A DNA stretch of 64,000 bases from an uncultured Caryophanales bacterium (lineage in GTDB: Bacteria > Bacillota_I > Bacilli_A > RF39 > UBA660): assembly GCA_946544685.1 (NCBI GenBank), contig CAMNML010000004.1, forward strand, positions 1-64,000, given 5' to 3'. The position numbers were made by a program, and so were the translations under genes. Position 1 is the first letter of the stretch. Each line of letters begins with the position of its first letter. Positions 37,421 through 46,500 of this stretch are shown one piece after another. Below the pieces are notes generated by a model that saw only the letters and a list, made by a program, of their open reading frames with translations, did no database searches and was not told where the DNA came from.

Positions 37421-37429
37421 ATATTCTCC

Positions 37430-38737
37430 TTAAAAATAATTTTTTAAAAGTGCATTTAATTCAACAGCATATTCCATTGGAAGTTCTTCTCTAAATCTTT
37501 CTATAAATCCCATGATTATTAATTCTTTTGCTTTTTCTTCATTTATTCCTCTACTCATTAAATAGAATAGTTTATCTTTATCTATTTTTGATACTGTTGC
37601 TTCGTGTTCTATATTTGATGTTTTATTTGATACTTTATTTTGTGGGATTGTATCGCTTTTTGAGTTATCATCTAATATTATTGTGTCACATTTTACTATA
37701 GCTTTTGAGTGTTCTGCTTCTTTTGTTATATTTACTGTTCCTCTATAGTCTGCTTCTCCTCCGTTTAGAGCGATTGATTTACTTATTATATTGCTTTTTG
37801 TGTATGGGGCTAAATGTATCATTTTTGCGCCTGTATCTTGTATTTGATTTTCTTTAGCAACCGCTATTGATATACAGTTACCACTTGCGTATTTTCCATT
37901 TAGGATGCAGCTTGGATATTTCATATTTATTTTTGAACCTATATTCCCATCTATCCATTCCATGCATCCGCCACTTTCTACAATTGCTCTTTTTGTAACT
38001 AAGTTATATACATCGCTTGACCAGTTTTGAATTGTTGTATATCTACATTTTGCGTTTTTCTTTACATATATTTCTACTACTGCAGCGTGTAGTGAGTCTG
38101 ATGTGTATGTAGGGGCTGTACAACCTTCCATATAGTGAAGATCTGATTCTTCATCTACTATTATTATTGTTCTTTCAAATTGTCCCATATTTTTTGTATT
38201 TATTCTAAAGTAGCTTTGTAGTGGCCTATCTAATTTTGTTTTAGGAGGTATATATATAAATGTTCCTCCACTCCATACTGCTCCATTTAGTGCTGTATAT
38301 TTATTTTCATCGTATTTTACTAAGTTATTGAAGTATTCTTTAAATAGTTCTGGATATTTTTTTAAGGCAGTATCTGTATCACAGAAGATTACATTCTTTT
38401 CTTCTAGTTCTTGAATCATATTGTGATATATTACTTCACTTTCGTATTGTGCTCCTATACCTCCTAGGTATTTTTTTTCTGCATCTGGAAGTCCTAGTTC
38501 ACAAAATGTTTTTTGTGCTTCTTCTGGTACATCTTCCCATTTATCATGTATTTTATCATCTATTTTTTTATAGTATGTTATTATATCAAAATCTAATTTT
38601 AGTTCTGGACCAAATGTTGGATTGCTTAATTCTTCGAATTTTCTATATGCGTTTAGTCTAAATTCTTTCATCCAGGCTGGTTCATTTTTTATATTAGATA
38701 TTTCTATTACTTTTTCTTCGTTTATGTTTTTCTTCAT
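37430..38737 (-). CDS. sufB: Fe-S cluster assembly scaffold SufB
   Basis: About 435 aa. The C-terminal SufB/SufD beta-helix is clear (HYMEGCTAPTYTSDSLHAAVVEIYV, MEWIDGNIGSKINMKYPSCIL, and ISRGINEEKAKELIIMGFI-like end). The N-terminal region (NEPAWMKEFRLNAYRKFEEL) is SufB type. The ATG at 38737 follows GGTGATT. It sits after sufU but sufC, sufD and sufS are not in the adjacent positions. Confidence 0.95.
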   Translation of the reverse strand: MKKNINEEKVIEISNIKNEPAWMKEFRLNAYRKFEELSNPTFGPELKLDFDIITYYKKIDDKIHDKWEDVPEEAQKTFCELGLPDAEKKYLGGIGAQYESEVIYHNMIQELEEKNVIFCDTDTALKKYPELFKEYFNNLVKYDENKYTALNGAVWSGGTFIYIPPKTKLDRPLQSYFRINTKNMGQFERTIIIVDEESDLHYMEGCTAPTYTSDSLHAAVVEIYVKKNAKCRYTTIQNWSSDVYNLVTKRAIVESGGCMEWIDGNIGSKINMKYPSCILNGKYASGNCISIAVAKENQIQDTGAKMIHLAPYTKSNIISKSIALNGGEADYRGTVNITKEAEHSKAIVKCDTIILDDNSKSDTIPQNKVSNKTSNIEHEATVSKIDKDKLFYLMSRGINEEKAKELIIMGFIERFREELPMEYAVELNALLKNYF

Positions 38738-38789
38738 ATGAATCACCATTACTATTATACTAAAATTATATTTAAAAAAAAAGAAAAAA

Positions 38790-39218
38790 TTATTTATTAT
38801 TCTCTTCTTTTAATGATTTTTCTATTCCCCACCAACCTAATAGAGCACATTTTTTTCTATTTGGTTGTTTATATATGTCATTATATACATTTGCTTGTTC
38901 TAGTATATCTTCATTGTATTCCTTTTCATCTATCATATTATAAAAGTTATTTATTATTTCATTTGCTTCTTCAATTGTTTTACCTATTAAGGTATCTATC
39001 ATTATAGATGTTGATGATGTACATATTGCGCATGCCTCTCCATCGAATCTTACGTCTTTTATTTTTCCATCTTCTAGTTTTACCATTAGATTTACTTCAT
39101 CTATACATGAGTCATTATTCATATTTACTTTTATATATGTTTCGTCTTCAATTAATCCTTTGTTTTTTGGATTTTGATAGTGTTCTAGTATTATACTTCT
39201 TTTCATATTTTGATCCAT
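38790..39218 (-). CDS. sufU: SufU (Zn-dependent sulfurtransferase for Fe-S assembly)
   Basis: 142 aa. ILEHYQNPKNKGLI, then three Cys in the SufU/IscU positions: CIDEV, GEACAICTSSTS and KKCALLGW. In Gram-positives SufU accepts sulfur from SufS. It is upstream of sufB in the same direction. Confidence 0.93.
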   Translation of the reverse strand: MDQNMKRSIILEHYQNPKNKGLIEDETYIKVNMNNDSCIDEVNLMVKLEDGKIKDVRFDGEACAICTSSTSIMIDTLIGKTIEEANEIINNFYNMIDEKEYNEDILEQANVYNDIYKQPNRKKCALLGWWGIEKSLKEENNK

Positions 39219-39254
39219 AAAATCGCCTCTATATGTATTTTATCATTTTTTTCG

Positions 39255-39282
39255 AAAAAATAAAAGAAGCTATTTAGCTTCT
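39255..39282 (-). terminator. spoVS terminator
   Basis: AGAAGCTA/TAGCTTCT with a T-rich tail on the minus strand. Confidence 0.85.
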
Positions 39283-39530
39283 ACTATTAGTTTTATTGCT
39301 GTTCTTTCTTCACCTTCTATTTGTATATCAGTGAATGCTGGAATACATACTAGATTTTTTCCTGATGGAGCTATAAAACCTCTTGCGATTGCGATTGCTT
39401 TTACTGCTTGATTTAATGCTCCTGCACCTATTGCTTGCATTTCTGCTACTTCATTTTGTCTTATTACATTTGCGAGTGCTCCAGCTACTGAACTAGGATT
39501 TGATTTAGTTCCTACTTTTAATGTTTCCAT
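39270..39530 (-). CDS. spoVS: Stage V sporulation protein S
   Basis: 86 aa, near-textbook SpoVS: METLKVGTKSNPSSVAGALA, then AIGAGALNQAVKAIAIARGFI and IEGEERTAIKLIVEAK. An Alba-like nucleic-acid-binding fold; in Bacillus it affects coat assembly and septation. Shine-Dalgarno AAGGA. Confidence 0.95.
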   Translation of the reverse strand: METLKVGTKSNPSSVAGALANVIRQNEVAEMQAIGAGALNQAVKAIAIARGFIAPSGKNLVCIPAFTDIQIEGEERTAIKLIVEAK

Positions 39531-39544
39531 AAATATTCCTTCTT

Positions 39545-39572
39545 TCTATACTAAAGTATATTTTAGTATAGA
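39545..39572 (-). promoter_or_regulatory. 10-11 bp inverted repeat between PHP gene and spoVS
   Basis: CTATACTAAA-GTATAT-TTTAGTATAG, over the PHP stop codon and just before the spoVS ribosome-binding site. No T run follows. It could be an operator or an RNA hairpin that limits spoVS read-through. Confidence 0.55.
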
Positions 39573-40429
39573 AAAAATATGTCTTTTTCTTTTATTTTTA
39601 TGTGTTCTCTTGTTGTTTTTCCTAGTAATATTTTAGGTTTGTTTGTTCCGTGAAAATCACTTCCTCCTGTTGTTAGAAAAAATTTATCCATTATTATATC
39701 GTCATATTTTTTCGCTAAATCACGATATCTTTCTACGTCTCCTAATGTATGTATACTATTATATATTTCTATTCCATCTAACCCTTCAGCTATTAATGAT
39801 TCAATAAATTTTTCAATATCTATTTGATAGTCATCTTCAACTTCTCTTGGATGAGCGAGTATTGCTTTTCCTCCTGCTGCATGAATTGTATCTATAATGA
39901 TTTTTGATGGAATTCTATGTACAATTAAACCTTTTGGAGTTAGATACTTATCATAGATTTCACTTCTTTTTAGTCCTTGGTTTTCTGGCTTTTGTAGTAA
40001 GATTTCACAAATATCATATCGTCCTATTGTTCCTTTTTTGTTTAAGATTTTCATTTCTTCTTCTGGTGTTATTATTGTATGACTATTTTTTGAAAAAGTA
40101 TCTCTTATATATTCTAGAACTTGTATTATTTTTCTTTTTCTTTTTGCTTTAATTAGATTGCATATTCTTAGTAATTCTTCATTATTACAATTAATGTCAT
40201 ATCCTAGGATATGACAGTTATATTTATCATGTAATGCTGAAAATTCTATCCCAGGAATACAGTTCATATTATCAGGTAGTAAAATATCGTTCATTTCTTT
40301 ATAAGCTGAAACATCATCGTGATCTGTAATTGAAAATAATTCAATTTTTATTTCTTTTAACATTTCGATTATTTCACGAGTTGAGTATGTACCGTCGGAG
40401 TTGTTTGTATGTATATGCATATCTATCAT
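39563..40429 (-). CDS. PHP-domain phosphoesterase (RNase AM/TrpH-like)
   Basis: 288 aa. PHP motifs: DMHIHTNNSDGTYS (motif I), SITDHDDV (II), PGIEFSA (III), AILAHPREV and TGGSDFHG (IV). Relatives (YciV/TrpH) hydrolyse nucleoside 3',5'-bisphosphates or trim RNA 5' ends. The ATG at 40429 follows AGGAAG. Confidence 0.9.
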   Translation of the reverse strand: MIDMHIHTNNSDGTYSTREIIEMLKEIKIELFSITDHDDVSAYKEMNDILLPDNMNCIPGIEFSALHDKYNCHILGYDINCNNEELLRICNLIKAKRKRKIIQVLEYIRDTFSKNSHTIITPEEEMKILNKKGTIGRYDICEILLQKPENQGLKRSEIYDKYLTPKGLIVHRIPSKIIIDTIHAAGGKAILAHPREVEDDYQIDIEKFIESLIAEGLDGIEIYNSIHTLGDVERYRDLAKKYDDIIMDKFFLTTGGSDFHGTNKPKILLGKTTREHIKIKEKDIFFLY

Positions 40430-40463
40430 ATAAACCACTTCCTAGTTTTATTTTAGCACTTAA

Positions 40464-40490
40464 AGAAAAAAAGAACAATAATTTGTTCTT
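40464..40490 (-). terminator. ABC exporter terminator
   Basis: AAGAACAA/TTGTTCTT with seven T on the minus strand. Confidence 0.9.
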
Positions 40491-42213
40491 ACATTTCTGT
40501 ATTGTATAGACTTCTATATATTTTTGATTTTTTTAGTAACTCTTTGTGTGTTCCTGAATCACTCAACTTTCCTTTATCAATTATATGTATTATGTCAGAG
40601 TCTATTATTGTAGATAGTCTATGCGCAACAATAATTATTGTATGGTCTTTTATTAGATTATCTATTGTCATTTTGATGTATTCTTGTGATTCATTATCAA
40701 GTGCACTTGTAGCTTCATCGAATAGTATTATTTTCGTATTTAATAGTAGTGTTCTTGCTATTGCGATTCTTTGTTTTTGACCACCTGATAAGTTTACACC
40801 GCCTTCTCCTATTATTGTTTCATATTTATTTGGAAGGCTCATTATATATTCGTCAATATATGCTTTTTTACATACGTCTCTTACTTCTTCTAGTGTTGCG
40901 TCTGGTTTTACTATTTTGAAATTTTCAAGTATTGATATATTAAATAAGAATGGAGTTTGTCTTATTATAGAGATATTGTTTCTTAATGATTCTTCTGTTA
41001 AGTCTTTTATGTTTATTCCATCTATCAATATTTCTCCTTTTGTTGTATCAAAGTATCTTAGTAATAGGTTAAATATTGTTGATTTTCCATTTCCACTTCT
41101 ACCTATTATTGCGATTTTTTTATTTGGTTCAAGTTTTAAATTTAATCCTTTTAGTGTTAGTTCTTCATCTTCTGTGTATTTAAATTCAACATTTTTGAAT
41201 TCTATTAATCCTTTTGTGTTTTTTAAATTCTTTTTTCCAAATTTTTCATCTTGATATTTTCTATTGTTTACTATTTCATCTATTCTTTTTAATGAAACTG
41301 ATACTTTATTATAGTTTATTCCAAAGTCACTAATGGACTCTACAACTTCATCTATTCTCCAAATATATGATTCAATTACTATGAAGAGTGCCAGTGTCAT
41401 TTTTCCTTGAATAAATAGTGCTCCTGAGGTCATTAATATTACGAATTGTAGTATAAAGTATATTAGATTATTTAAGTTATAGTATATTATTTCGTATTTT
41501 TTTATTTTCTTTTGTTCAATGAATAAATTATCAAAATTTTTGTACATTCTTTTTTCTATGTTTTTCTTTATGCCAAGGGCTTTTATTTCTCTTATTCCTG
41601 TTAAGTTTTCTGTTGCTGATTTAACATAGTCGTCTGATTGTTTTTTTATTTTTTCTTGTGTACTTTTGATTTTAGGGAAGAATTTTTTTGATATTATTCC
41701 CATCGTTAGACCAAATACTAATATTTCAAGTCCTAATATCCATGATGTTTTTATAGCTATTATGAAGACTATTATAACTACTACTGATCTACATGTCATT
41801 TTGATTAGTCTAGCTAATAATTCCATTACTCTATCTGGGTCAGTTACCATTCTGTTTATGAATTCACCAACACCTATTTCTTCGAATGCGATTGCTGGTA
41901 GTTCAGTTATTTTGTGGTATAGGTCTTTTAAGACGTTTTTTGAAAATTTTAATTCTAGATAATTATATAAGAAGTCTCGTGGTATTGAAAATACTACATA
42001 GAATAGTATGTATAATGATTCCCAAAGTATTAAGAAAAATAAAAACATCTTAAAATTCATATTTGTAAGATGTTCCAAAGCAAAGCCCCAAAGTACAGAT
42101 GTAATTAGTGCTGGTATATATGTTAAAATAACTAATGTCAAATACGCAATTAGCTTCAGTTTTTCATCTTTCAAATAATGCCACAAAATTTTGAAATTAT
42201 TTTTTGCTTTCAT
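40489..42213 (-). CDS. ABC exporter (fused membrane and ATPase domains)
   Basis: 574 aa half-transporter. Six transmembrane helices in residues ~15-300, then an ATPase with Walker A IIGRSGNGKSTI, signature NLSGGQKQR, Walker B ILFDEATSALD and H-loop AHRLSTI. Lipid/drug exporter (MsbA/BmrA-like) family. It acts as a homodimer, or with a partner not present here. Substrate unknown. Confidence 0.93.
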   Translation of the reverse strand: MKAKNNFKILWHYLKDEKLKLIAYLTLVILTYIPALITSVLWGFALEHLTNMNFKMFLFFLILWESLYILFYVVFSIPRDFLYNYLELKFSKNVLKDLYHKITELPAIAFEEIGVGEFINRMVTDPDRVMELLARLIKMTCRSVVVIIVFIIAIKTSWILGLEILVFGLTMGIISKKFFPKIKSTQEKIKKQSDDYVKSATENLTGIREIKALGIKKNIEKRMYKNFDNLFIEQKKIKKYEIIYYNLNNLIYFILQFVILMTSGALFIQGKMTLALFIVIESYIWRIDEVVESISDFGINYNKVSVSLKRIDEIVNNRKYQDEKFGKKNLKNTKGLIEFKNVEFKYTEDEELTLKGLNLKLEPNKKIAIIGRSGNGKSTIFNLLLRYFDTTKGEILIDGINIKDLTEESLRNNISIIRQTPFLFNISILENFKIVKPDATLEEVRDVCKKAYIDEYIMSLPNKYETIIGEGGVNLSGGQKQRIAIARTLLLNTKIILFDEATSALDNESQEYIKMTIDNLIKDHTIIIVAHRLSTIIDSDIIHIIDKGKLSDSGTHKELLKKSKIYRSLYNTEM

Positions 42214-42284
42214 TGTTTTACCTCCTTTACATGTGTAATTTTAACATATATTTATTGTTTTATCAAGAAAAAATTTATTTATAA

Positions 42285-42310
42285 CAAAAAAATCCAGTTT
42301 TTTTGGATTT
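42285..42310 (-). terminator. terminator of the 145-aa gene
   Basis: AAATCCA/TGGATTT stem with seven T on the minus strand. Confidence 0.85.
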
Positions 42311-42748
42311 TTATTCATATTTTTTTATTTTTATTAAATCTTTCACTTTTATATCTTCAACATTGTAATATTCGTAACTATCTGTTTGTACTGCTAATAA
42401 TTTAGCTCCTTCTTGTATTATATTTTCTTCATTAATTCCTGTATTGTTCATACCACTTATTTGTATTATTGTTGCATTATACTCATACCATGCATTAATT
42501 ACTAATTTTTGTTCTAGATTTTGTACATATCCAACAGTATTTATTTCTTGTACTGCATCTGTAAAACTACTATATACTTTTGTTGAATCTTTTAAATCAA
42601 TTGTTTTTCCAACTATTGCTTGGCCCGTATGACTATAATGGTGGGGCTCTCTATAAGGTTTTTCACACATTTCTTTGTAAAATATAAATGCGGATGCTGC
42701 TCCTATTAAAATCATTGTTTCTTTAAATGGATCTACTTTTTTTCCCAT
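42311..42748 (-). CDS. Single-pass membrane protein (unknown)
   Basis: 145 aa. A short hydrophobic segment near the N-terminus (ETMILIGAASAFIFY) is followed by a soluble domain (YSHTGQAIVGKTIDLKD, then NAWYEYNATIIQISGMN). It begins two bases after the uvrA stop, so it is likely the last gene of the uvrA transcript. No known family recognised. Confidence 0.75.
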   Translation of the reverse strand: MGKKVDPFKETMILIGAASAFIFYKEMCEKPYREPHHYSHTGQAIVGKTIDLKDSTKVYSSFTDAVQEINTVGYVQNLEQKLVINAWYEYNATIIQISGMNNTGINEENIIQEGAKLLAVQTDSYEYYNVEDIKVKDLIKIKKYE

Positions 42749-42749
42749 A

Positions 42750-45566
42750 TTATTTCTCCTCTAATATTTTTTTTAGGAATTGTCCAGTGTATGATTGTTT
42801 AACACTCGCTACTTCTTCTGGTGTTCCTATTGCTACTATATTTCCACCTTCGTCTCCACCTTCTGGTCCTAAATCTATTATATAGTCTGCTACTTTTATT
42901 ACATCTAGATTGTGTTCTATTACTATTACTGTATCTCCATTATCTACTATTCTTTGTAGGATTGCTAGTAGTTTTTTTATGTCTTCACTATGAAGTCCTG
43001 TTGTTGGTTCATCTAGTATAAATAGACTTTTCCCTGTCGGTTTCTTTTGAAGTTCTTTTGCTAATTTTACTCTTGCTGCTTCTCCTCCTGATAGTGTTGG
43101 AGCGCTTTGTCCTAGTTTAACGTATGATAATCCTACATCCATAAGCATTTGTAGTTTGTTTTTTACTTTTGGATGATTTTCAAAGAATTCTAGTGCTTCT
43201 TCTACTCTCATTTCTAGTACATCATATATAGATTTTCCTTTATATTTTACTTCTAGTGTTTCACTATTGTATCTTGTTCCATGGCATACTTCACATGGTA
43301 CATATACGTCTGGCAAGAAGTGCATTTCTATTCTTTTTACTCCATCTCCCCAGCATGCTTCACATCTTCCGCCTTTTACATTAAATGAAAATCTTCCTTT
43401 ATCGTATCCTCTTATTTTTGCTTCTTTAGTTTGAGTAAATACATCTCTTATATCATCAAATACTCCTGTATAGGTTGCTGGATTTGATCTTGGTGTTCTT
43501 CCTATTGGCGCTTGTGATATATCTATTACTTTATCTATATTTTCTAAACCTTTTATTTCTTTATATTTTCCTGGTTTTAGTTTTGTTTTATATAGATTGG
43601 ATGCTACTGCTTTATATAGTATTTCGTTTATTAATCTACTTTTTCCTGATCCTGATACTCCTGTTATACATGTAAGTGTTCCAAGTGGAAATTTAACGTT
43701 TATATTTTTTAAGTTGTTTTCTTTCGCACCTTTTATTTCTATGTATTTTTTATTTCCTTTTCTTCTTTTTTCTGGTATTTCTATTTTTCTTTTTCCTGAT
43801 AAGTATTGACCTGTTATACTAAATTCATTTTTCATTACTTCTTGTGGAGTACCTTTTGCTACTACTTCTCCACCATGTATTCCAGCTTTAGGTCCTATAT
43901 CTACTAAGTAATCACATGCTAACATTGTATCTGTATCGTGTTCTACTACTATTAGTGTATTTCCTAAGTCTCTCATTTCTAGCATTGATTTTATTAGTCT
44001 TTCATTATCTCTTTGATGTAGTCCAATACTTGGTTCATCTAGTACGTATAGTACTCCTGTTAGTCTTGAACCTATTTGAGTTGCTAGTCTTATTCTTTGT
44101 GCTTCTCCACCTGATAGTGTTCCTGCTGTTCTGTTAAGTGTTAGATATTCTATTCCTACGTTTATTAAGAATTCTAGTCTTGAGTTTATTTCTTTTAGTA
44201 TTAGTTCTGATATTTCTTGTTGTTGTTTTGTTAGTTTTAGATTTTTTAAGAATATATGCAAGTCTTTTATACTTAGTTGTGTCATTTCATATATATTCTT
44301 TTTTCCTATTAATACTGATAGAACTGATTCGTCTAGTCTTGAACCATGGCATGTCGGACAAACTAATTCTGTCATATAGTTTTCTATCCATTCTCTAATC
44401 CATGAACTTTTTGTTTCTATGTATCTTCTTTCTAGGTTTGTTATTATTCCTTCAAAGAAGTCTTTTTTGTTTCTTGTGTTTCCTGTTTTAGATTTGTATT
44501 TAAATTCTAGTATATCTCTTGATCCATATAGTATAATGTCTAGTTCTTCTCTTTTTAGATTTTTTACTGGCTTATCTAGGTCTATATTATAGAATTTTGC
44601 TACTGTAGAAATTTCTGTGTATGTTGTGTTGTCTTCGTCTGTATTAATTGATACTATCGCACCTTCATTTATACTTTTATTTTTATCTGGTATTATTAAA
44701 TCTTCATCTATTTTATATTGTATTCCTAAACCTTTACAAACTTTGCATGCTCCATATGGTGCATTAAATGAGAATATTCTAGGTTCTAGTTCTGGTAGCG
44801 AGAAGTCACAGTCTGGACATGCATATTTTTCACTCATTAAGAATTCATTTTGTCCAACTACGTCTATTAATACTTTTCCTTTTGCTAGTTTAGATGCTGT
44901 TTCTATTGATTCATATAGTCTTGATCTTATTCCGTCTTTTATTATTAGTCTATCTATTACTACTTCTATGTTATGTTTTTTTGTTTTAGATAGTTCAATA
45001 TTTTCTGAAAGATCATATTCTTCTCCATCTATTCTAATTCTTACATATCCATCTTTTCTATAGTCTTCTAATAAGTCTTTAAATGTTCCTTTTTCTCCAT
45101 GTATTACTGGAGCCATTATTCTTATTTTTGTATTTTGTTCTAGATTTAGTACTTGATTTGTCATTTCTTCTATACTTTGGCTTGATATTGGTTTATGATG
45201 ATTAGGACAGTATGGCACTCCAATTCTAGCATATAGTAGTCTTAGGTAATCATATATTTCTGTTATTGTTCCAACTGTACTTCTTGGATTTTTATTTGTT
45301 GTTTTTTGATCTATTGATATAGCAGGTGATAATCCTTCTATTGAGTCTACATTTGGTTTTTCAGATCCTCCTAGAAATTGTCTTGCGTATGCACTTAAAG
45401 ATTCTACATATCTTCTTTGTCCTTCAGCATATATTGTATCGAATGCTAATGAACTTTTTCCTGATCCTGATACACCTGTCATTACTATTAGTTTGTTTTT
45501 TGGTAGTTCTAAATCTATGTTTTTTAAATTATTTTCTCTTGCACCTTTTATTACTATCTTATCCAT
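42750..45566 (-). CDS. uvrA: Excinuclease ABC subunit A
   Basis: 938 aa damage-recognition ATPase. Two ABC modules ([35 protein letters not shown]) with LSGGEAQR and LSGGEAARV signatures and the zinc-finger modules [14 protein letters not shown] and [11 protein letters not shown] are intact. uvrB is not adjacent. Two possible promoters precede it. Confidence 0.99.
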   Translation of the reverse strand: MDKIVIKGARENNLKNIDLELPKNKLIVMTGVSGSGKSSLAFDTIYAEGQRRYVESLSAYARQFLGGSEKPNVDSIEGLSPAISIDQKTTNKNPRSTVGTITEIYDYLRLLYARIGVPYCPNHHKPISSQSIEEMTNQVLNLEQNTKIRIMAPVIHGEKGTFKDLLEDYRKDGYVRIRIDGEEYDLSENIELSKTKKHNIEVVIDRLIIKDGIRSRLYESIETASKLAKGKVLIDVVGQNEFLMSEKYACPDCDFSLPELEPRIFSFNAPYGACKVCKGLGIQYKIDEDLIIPDKNKSINEGAIVSINTDEDNTTYTEISTVAKFYNIDLDKPVKNLKREELDIILYGSRDILEFKYKSKTGNTRNKKDFFEGIITNLERRYIETKSSWIREWIENYMTELVCPTCHGSRLDESVLSVLIGKKNIYEMTQLSIKDLHIFLKNLKLTKQQQEISELILKEINSRLEFLINVGIEYLTLNRTAGTLSGGEAQRIRLATQIGSRLTGVLYVLDEPSIGLHQRDNERLIKSMLEMRDLGNTLIVVEHDTDTMLACDYLVDIGPKAGIHGGEVVAKGTPQEVMKNEFSITGQYLSGKRKIEIPEKRRKGNKKYIEIKGAKENNLKNINVKFPLGTLTCITGVSGSGKSRLINEILYKAVASNLYKTKLKPGKYKEIKGLENIDKVIDISQAPIGRTPRSNPATYTGVFDDIRDVFTQTKEAKIRGYDKGRFSFNVKGGRCEACWGDGVKRIEMHFLPDVYVPCEVCHGTRYNSETLEVKYKGKSIYDVLEMRVEEALEFFENHPKVKNKLQMLMDVGLSYVKLGQSAPTLSGGEAARVKLAKELQKKPTGKSLFILDEPTTGLHSEDIKKLLAILQRIVDNGDTVIVIEHNLDVIKVADYIIDLGPEGGDEGGNIVAIGTPEEVASVKQSYTGQFLKKILEEK

Positions 45567-45590
45567 GTTTACTCCTTCAAAGTTTTATAT

Positions 45591-45618
45591 ATTATACTAC
45601 ATTTTTTTATTTTGTAAA
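45591..45618 (-). promoter_or_regulatory. proximal uvrA promoter
   Basis: Minus strand TTTACA, 16 bp, TATAAT. I do not see a GAAC...GTTC LexA-type box. Confidence 0.5.
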
Positions 45619-45637
45619 ATGAAATTTTTACCATTTT

Positions 45638-45666
45638 ATTATAGCATACATTTGTTTGGATTGCAA
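45638..45666 (-). promoter_or_regulatory. distal uvrA promoter
   Basis: Minus strand TTGCAA, 17 bp, TATAAT. Confidence 0.55.
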
Positions 45667-45671
45667 ATATG

Positions 45672-45695
45672 AAAAAAGATAGTTTTCACTATCTT
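45672..45695 (-). terminator. glucosaminidase gene terminator
   Basis: AAGATAGT-GAAA-ACTATCTT with six T on the minus strand, over the stop codon. Confidence 0.9.
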
Positions 45696-46366
45696 GATTT
45701 TATTTTTGATACGTAGTTATTTACTTGAGTAGCCCATGTTGTACTTCCTGCATATTTTCTATTCATTAATTCTGGTGTATTTAATCCCATACTAAAGTAG
45801 TTTTTTGAAAGGTTATCTATAAATCCTTTTATTCCTTCTTCTAGTGTTGCATATCCTTTGTATCCACCTGATCCACATACTGGTGCACCTTTTTGTCCAC
45901 CAACGTTATTACATGTTACCATTAATCCACTACAGTGTCCATTACATCCAGTTTCGTGTAAAGATATCGCAACAGCTATATATGGGTCTACACCTTTTTC
46001 TAATGAGTATTCAGCATATAGTCTACCATATCCATTTAATTCATTTTTTAAACTTCTGTCTAATTTTTCTGCTAACTGATCCATTGTAAGACCATCATAT
46101 ACAATTAGTGTTTTTAAATATTCTTGATATTCTTGTTCTTTTCTTTCTTCTTCTTGTTGTACCTTTTTTTCAAAGAATTTATTAAATGTTGTAAGTGTTA
46201 TTTGTGTTGCGTCTGCTTTAGCAAGTTGATATCTATTTTCTGCTTCTATTTTTATATTTTGTTTTTTTTGTTCTATTTTATTATATGAGTTAATATTGAT
46301 TACAAGCATTGCCAGTACTAAAACTAACATTGTTGAAGTCTCTATTATTCTTTTCAATTTACTCAC
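45689..46366 (-). CDS. Secreted glucosaminidase-type peptidoglycan hydrolase
   Basis: 225 aa. An N-terminal transmembrane/signal helix (about 10-26) is followed by a coiled-coil linker (KKVQQEEERKEQEYQEY) and a lysozyme-like domain: catalytic-type Glu in AVAISLHETGCNG, NNVGGQKG, then the GYKGYATLEEGIKGFIDNL motif of GH73/endo-beta-N-acetylglucosaminidase-like enzymes. Four Cys in the domain could form disulfides. Confidence 0.88.
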   Translation of the reverse strand: MSKLKRIIETSTMLVLVLAMLVININSYNKIEQKKQNIKIEAENRYQLAKADATQITLTTFNKFFEKKVQQEEERKEQEYQEYLKTLIVYDGLTMDQLAEKLDRSLKNELNGYGRLYAEYSLEKGVDPYIAVAISLHETGCNGHCSGLMVTCNNVGGQKGAPVCGSGGYKGYATLEEGIKGFIDNLSKNYFSMGLNTPELMNRKYAGSTTWATQVNNYVSKIKSR

Positions 46367-46375
46367 CCTTTACTT

Positions 46376-46430
46376 ACCTATTATCCTCAATAGGTATTAA
46401 AATTTTATCATAAAATAGTCAAAATGTCAA
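46376..46430 (-). promoter_or_regulatory. promoter and leader hairpin of the glucosaminidase gene
   Basis: TTGACA (complement of 46425-46430), 17 bp, TAAAAT (complement of 46402-46407), then an ACCTATT/AATAGGT hairpin in the leader (46376-46395). Confidence 0.7.
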
Positions 46431-46474
46431 ATTTGTGTACACGTAGATGGTTTTGTTAATAATTATCTTGACAA

Positions 46475-46500
46475 AAGAAAAAAGCTTATTTTAAAGCTTC
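46475..46500 (-). terminator. pnp terminator
   Basis: GAAGCTTTAAAATAAGCTTTTTTC: AAGCTT arms followed by six T. Confidence 0.7.
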
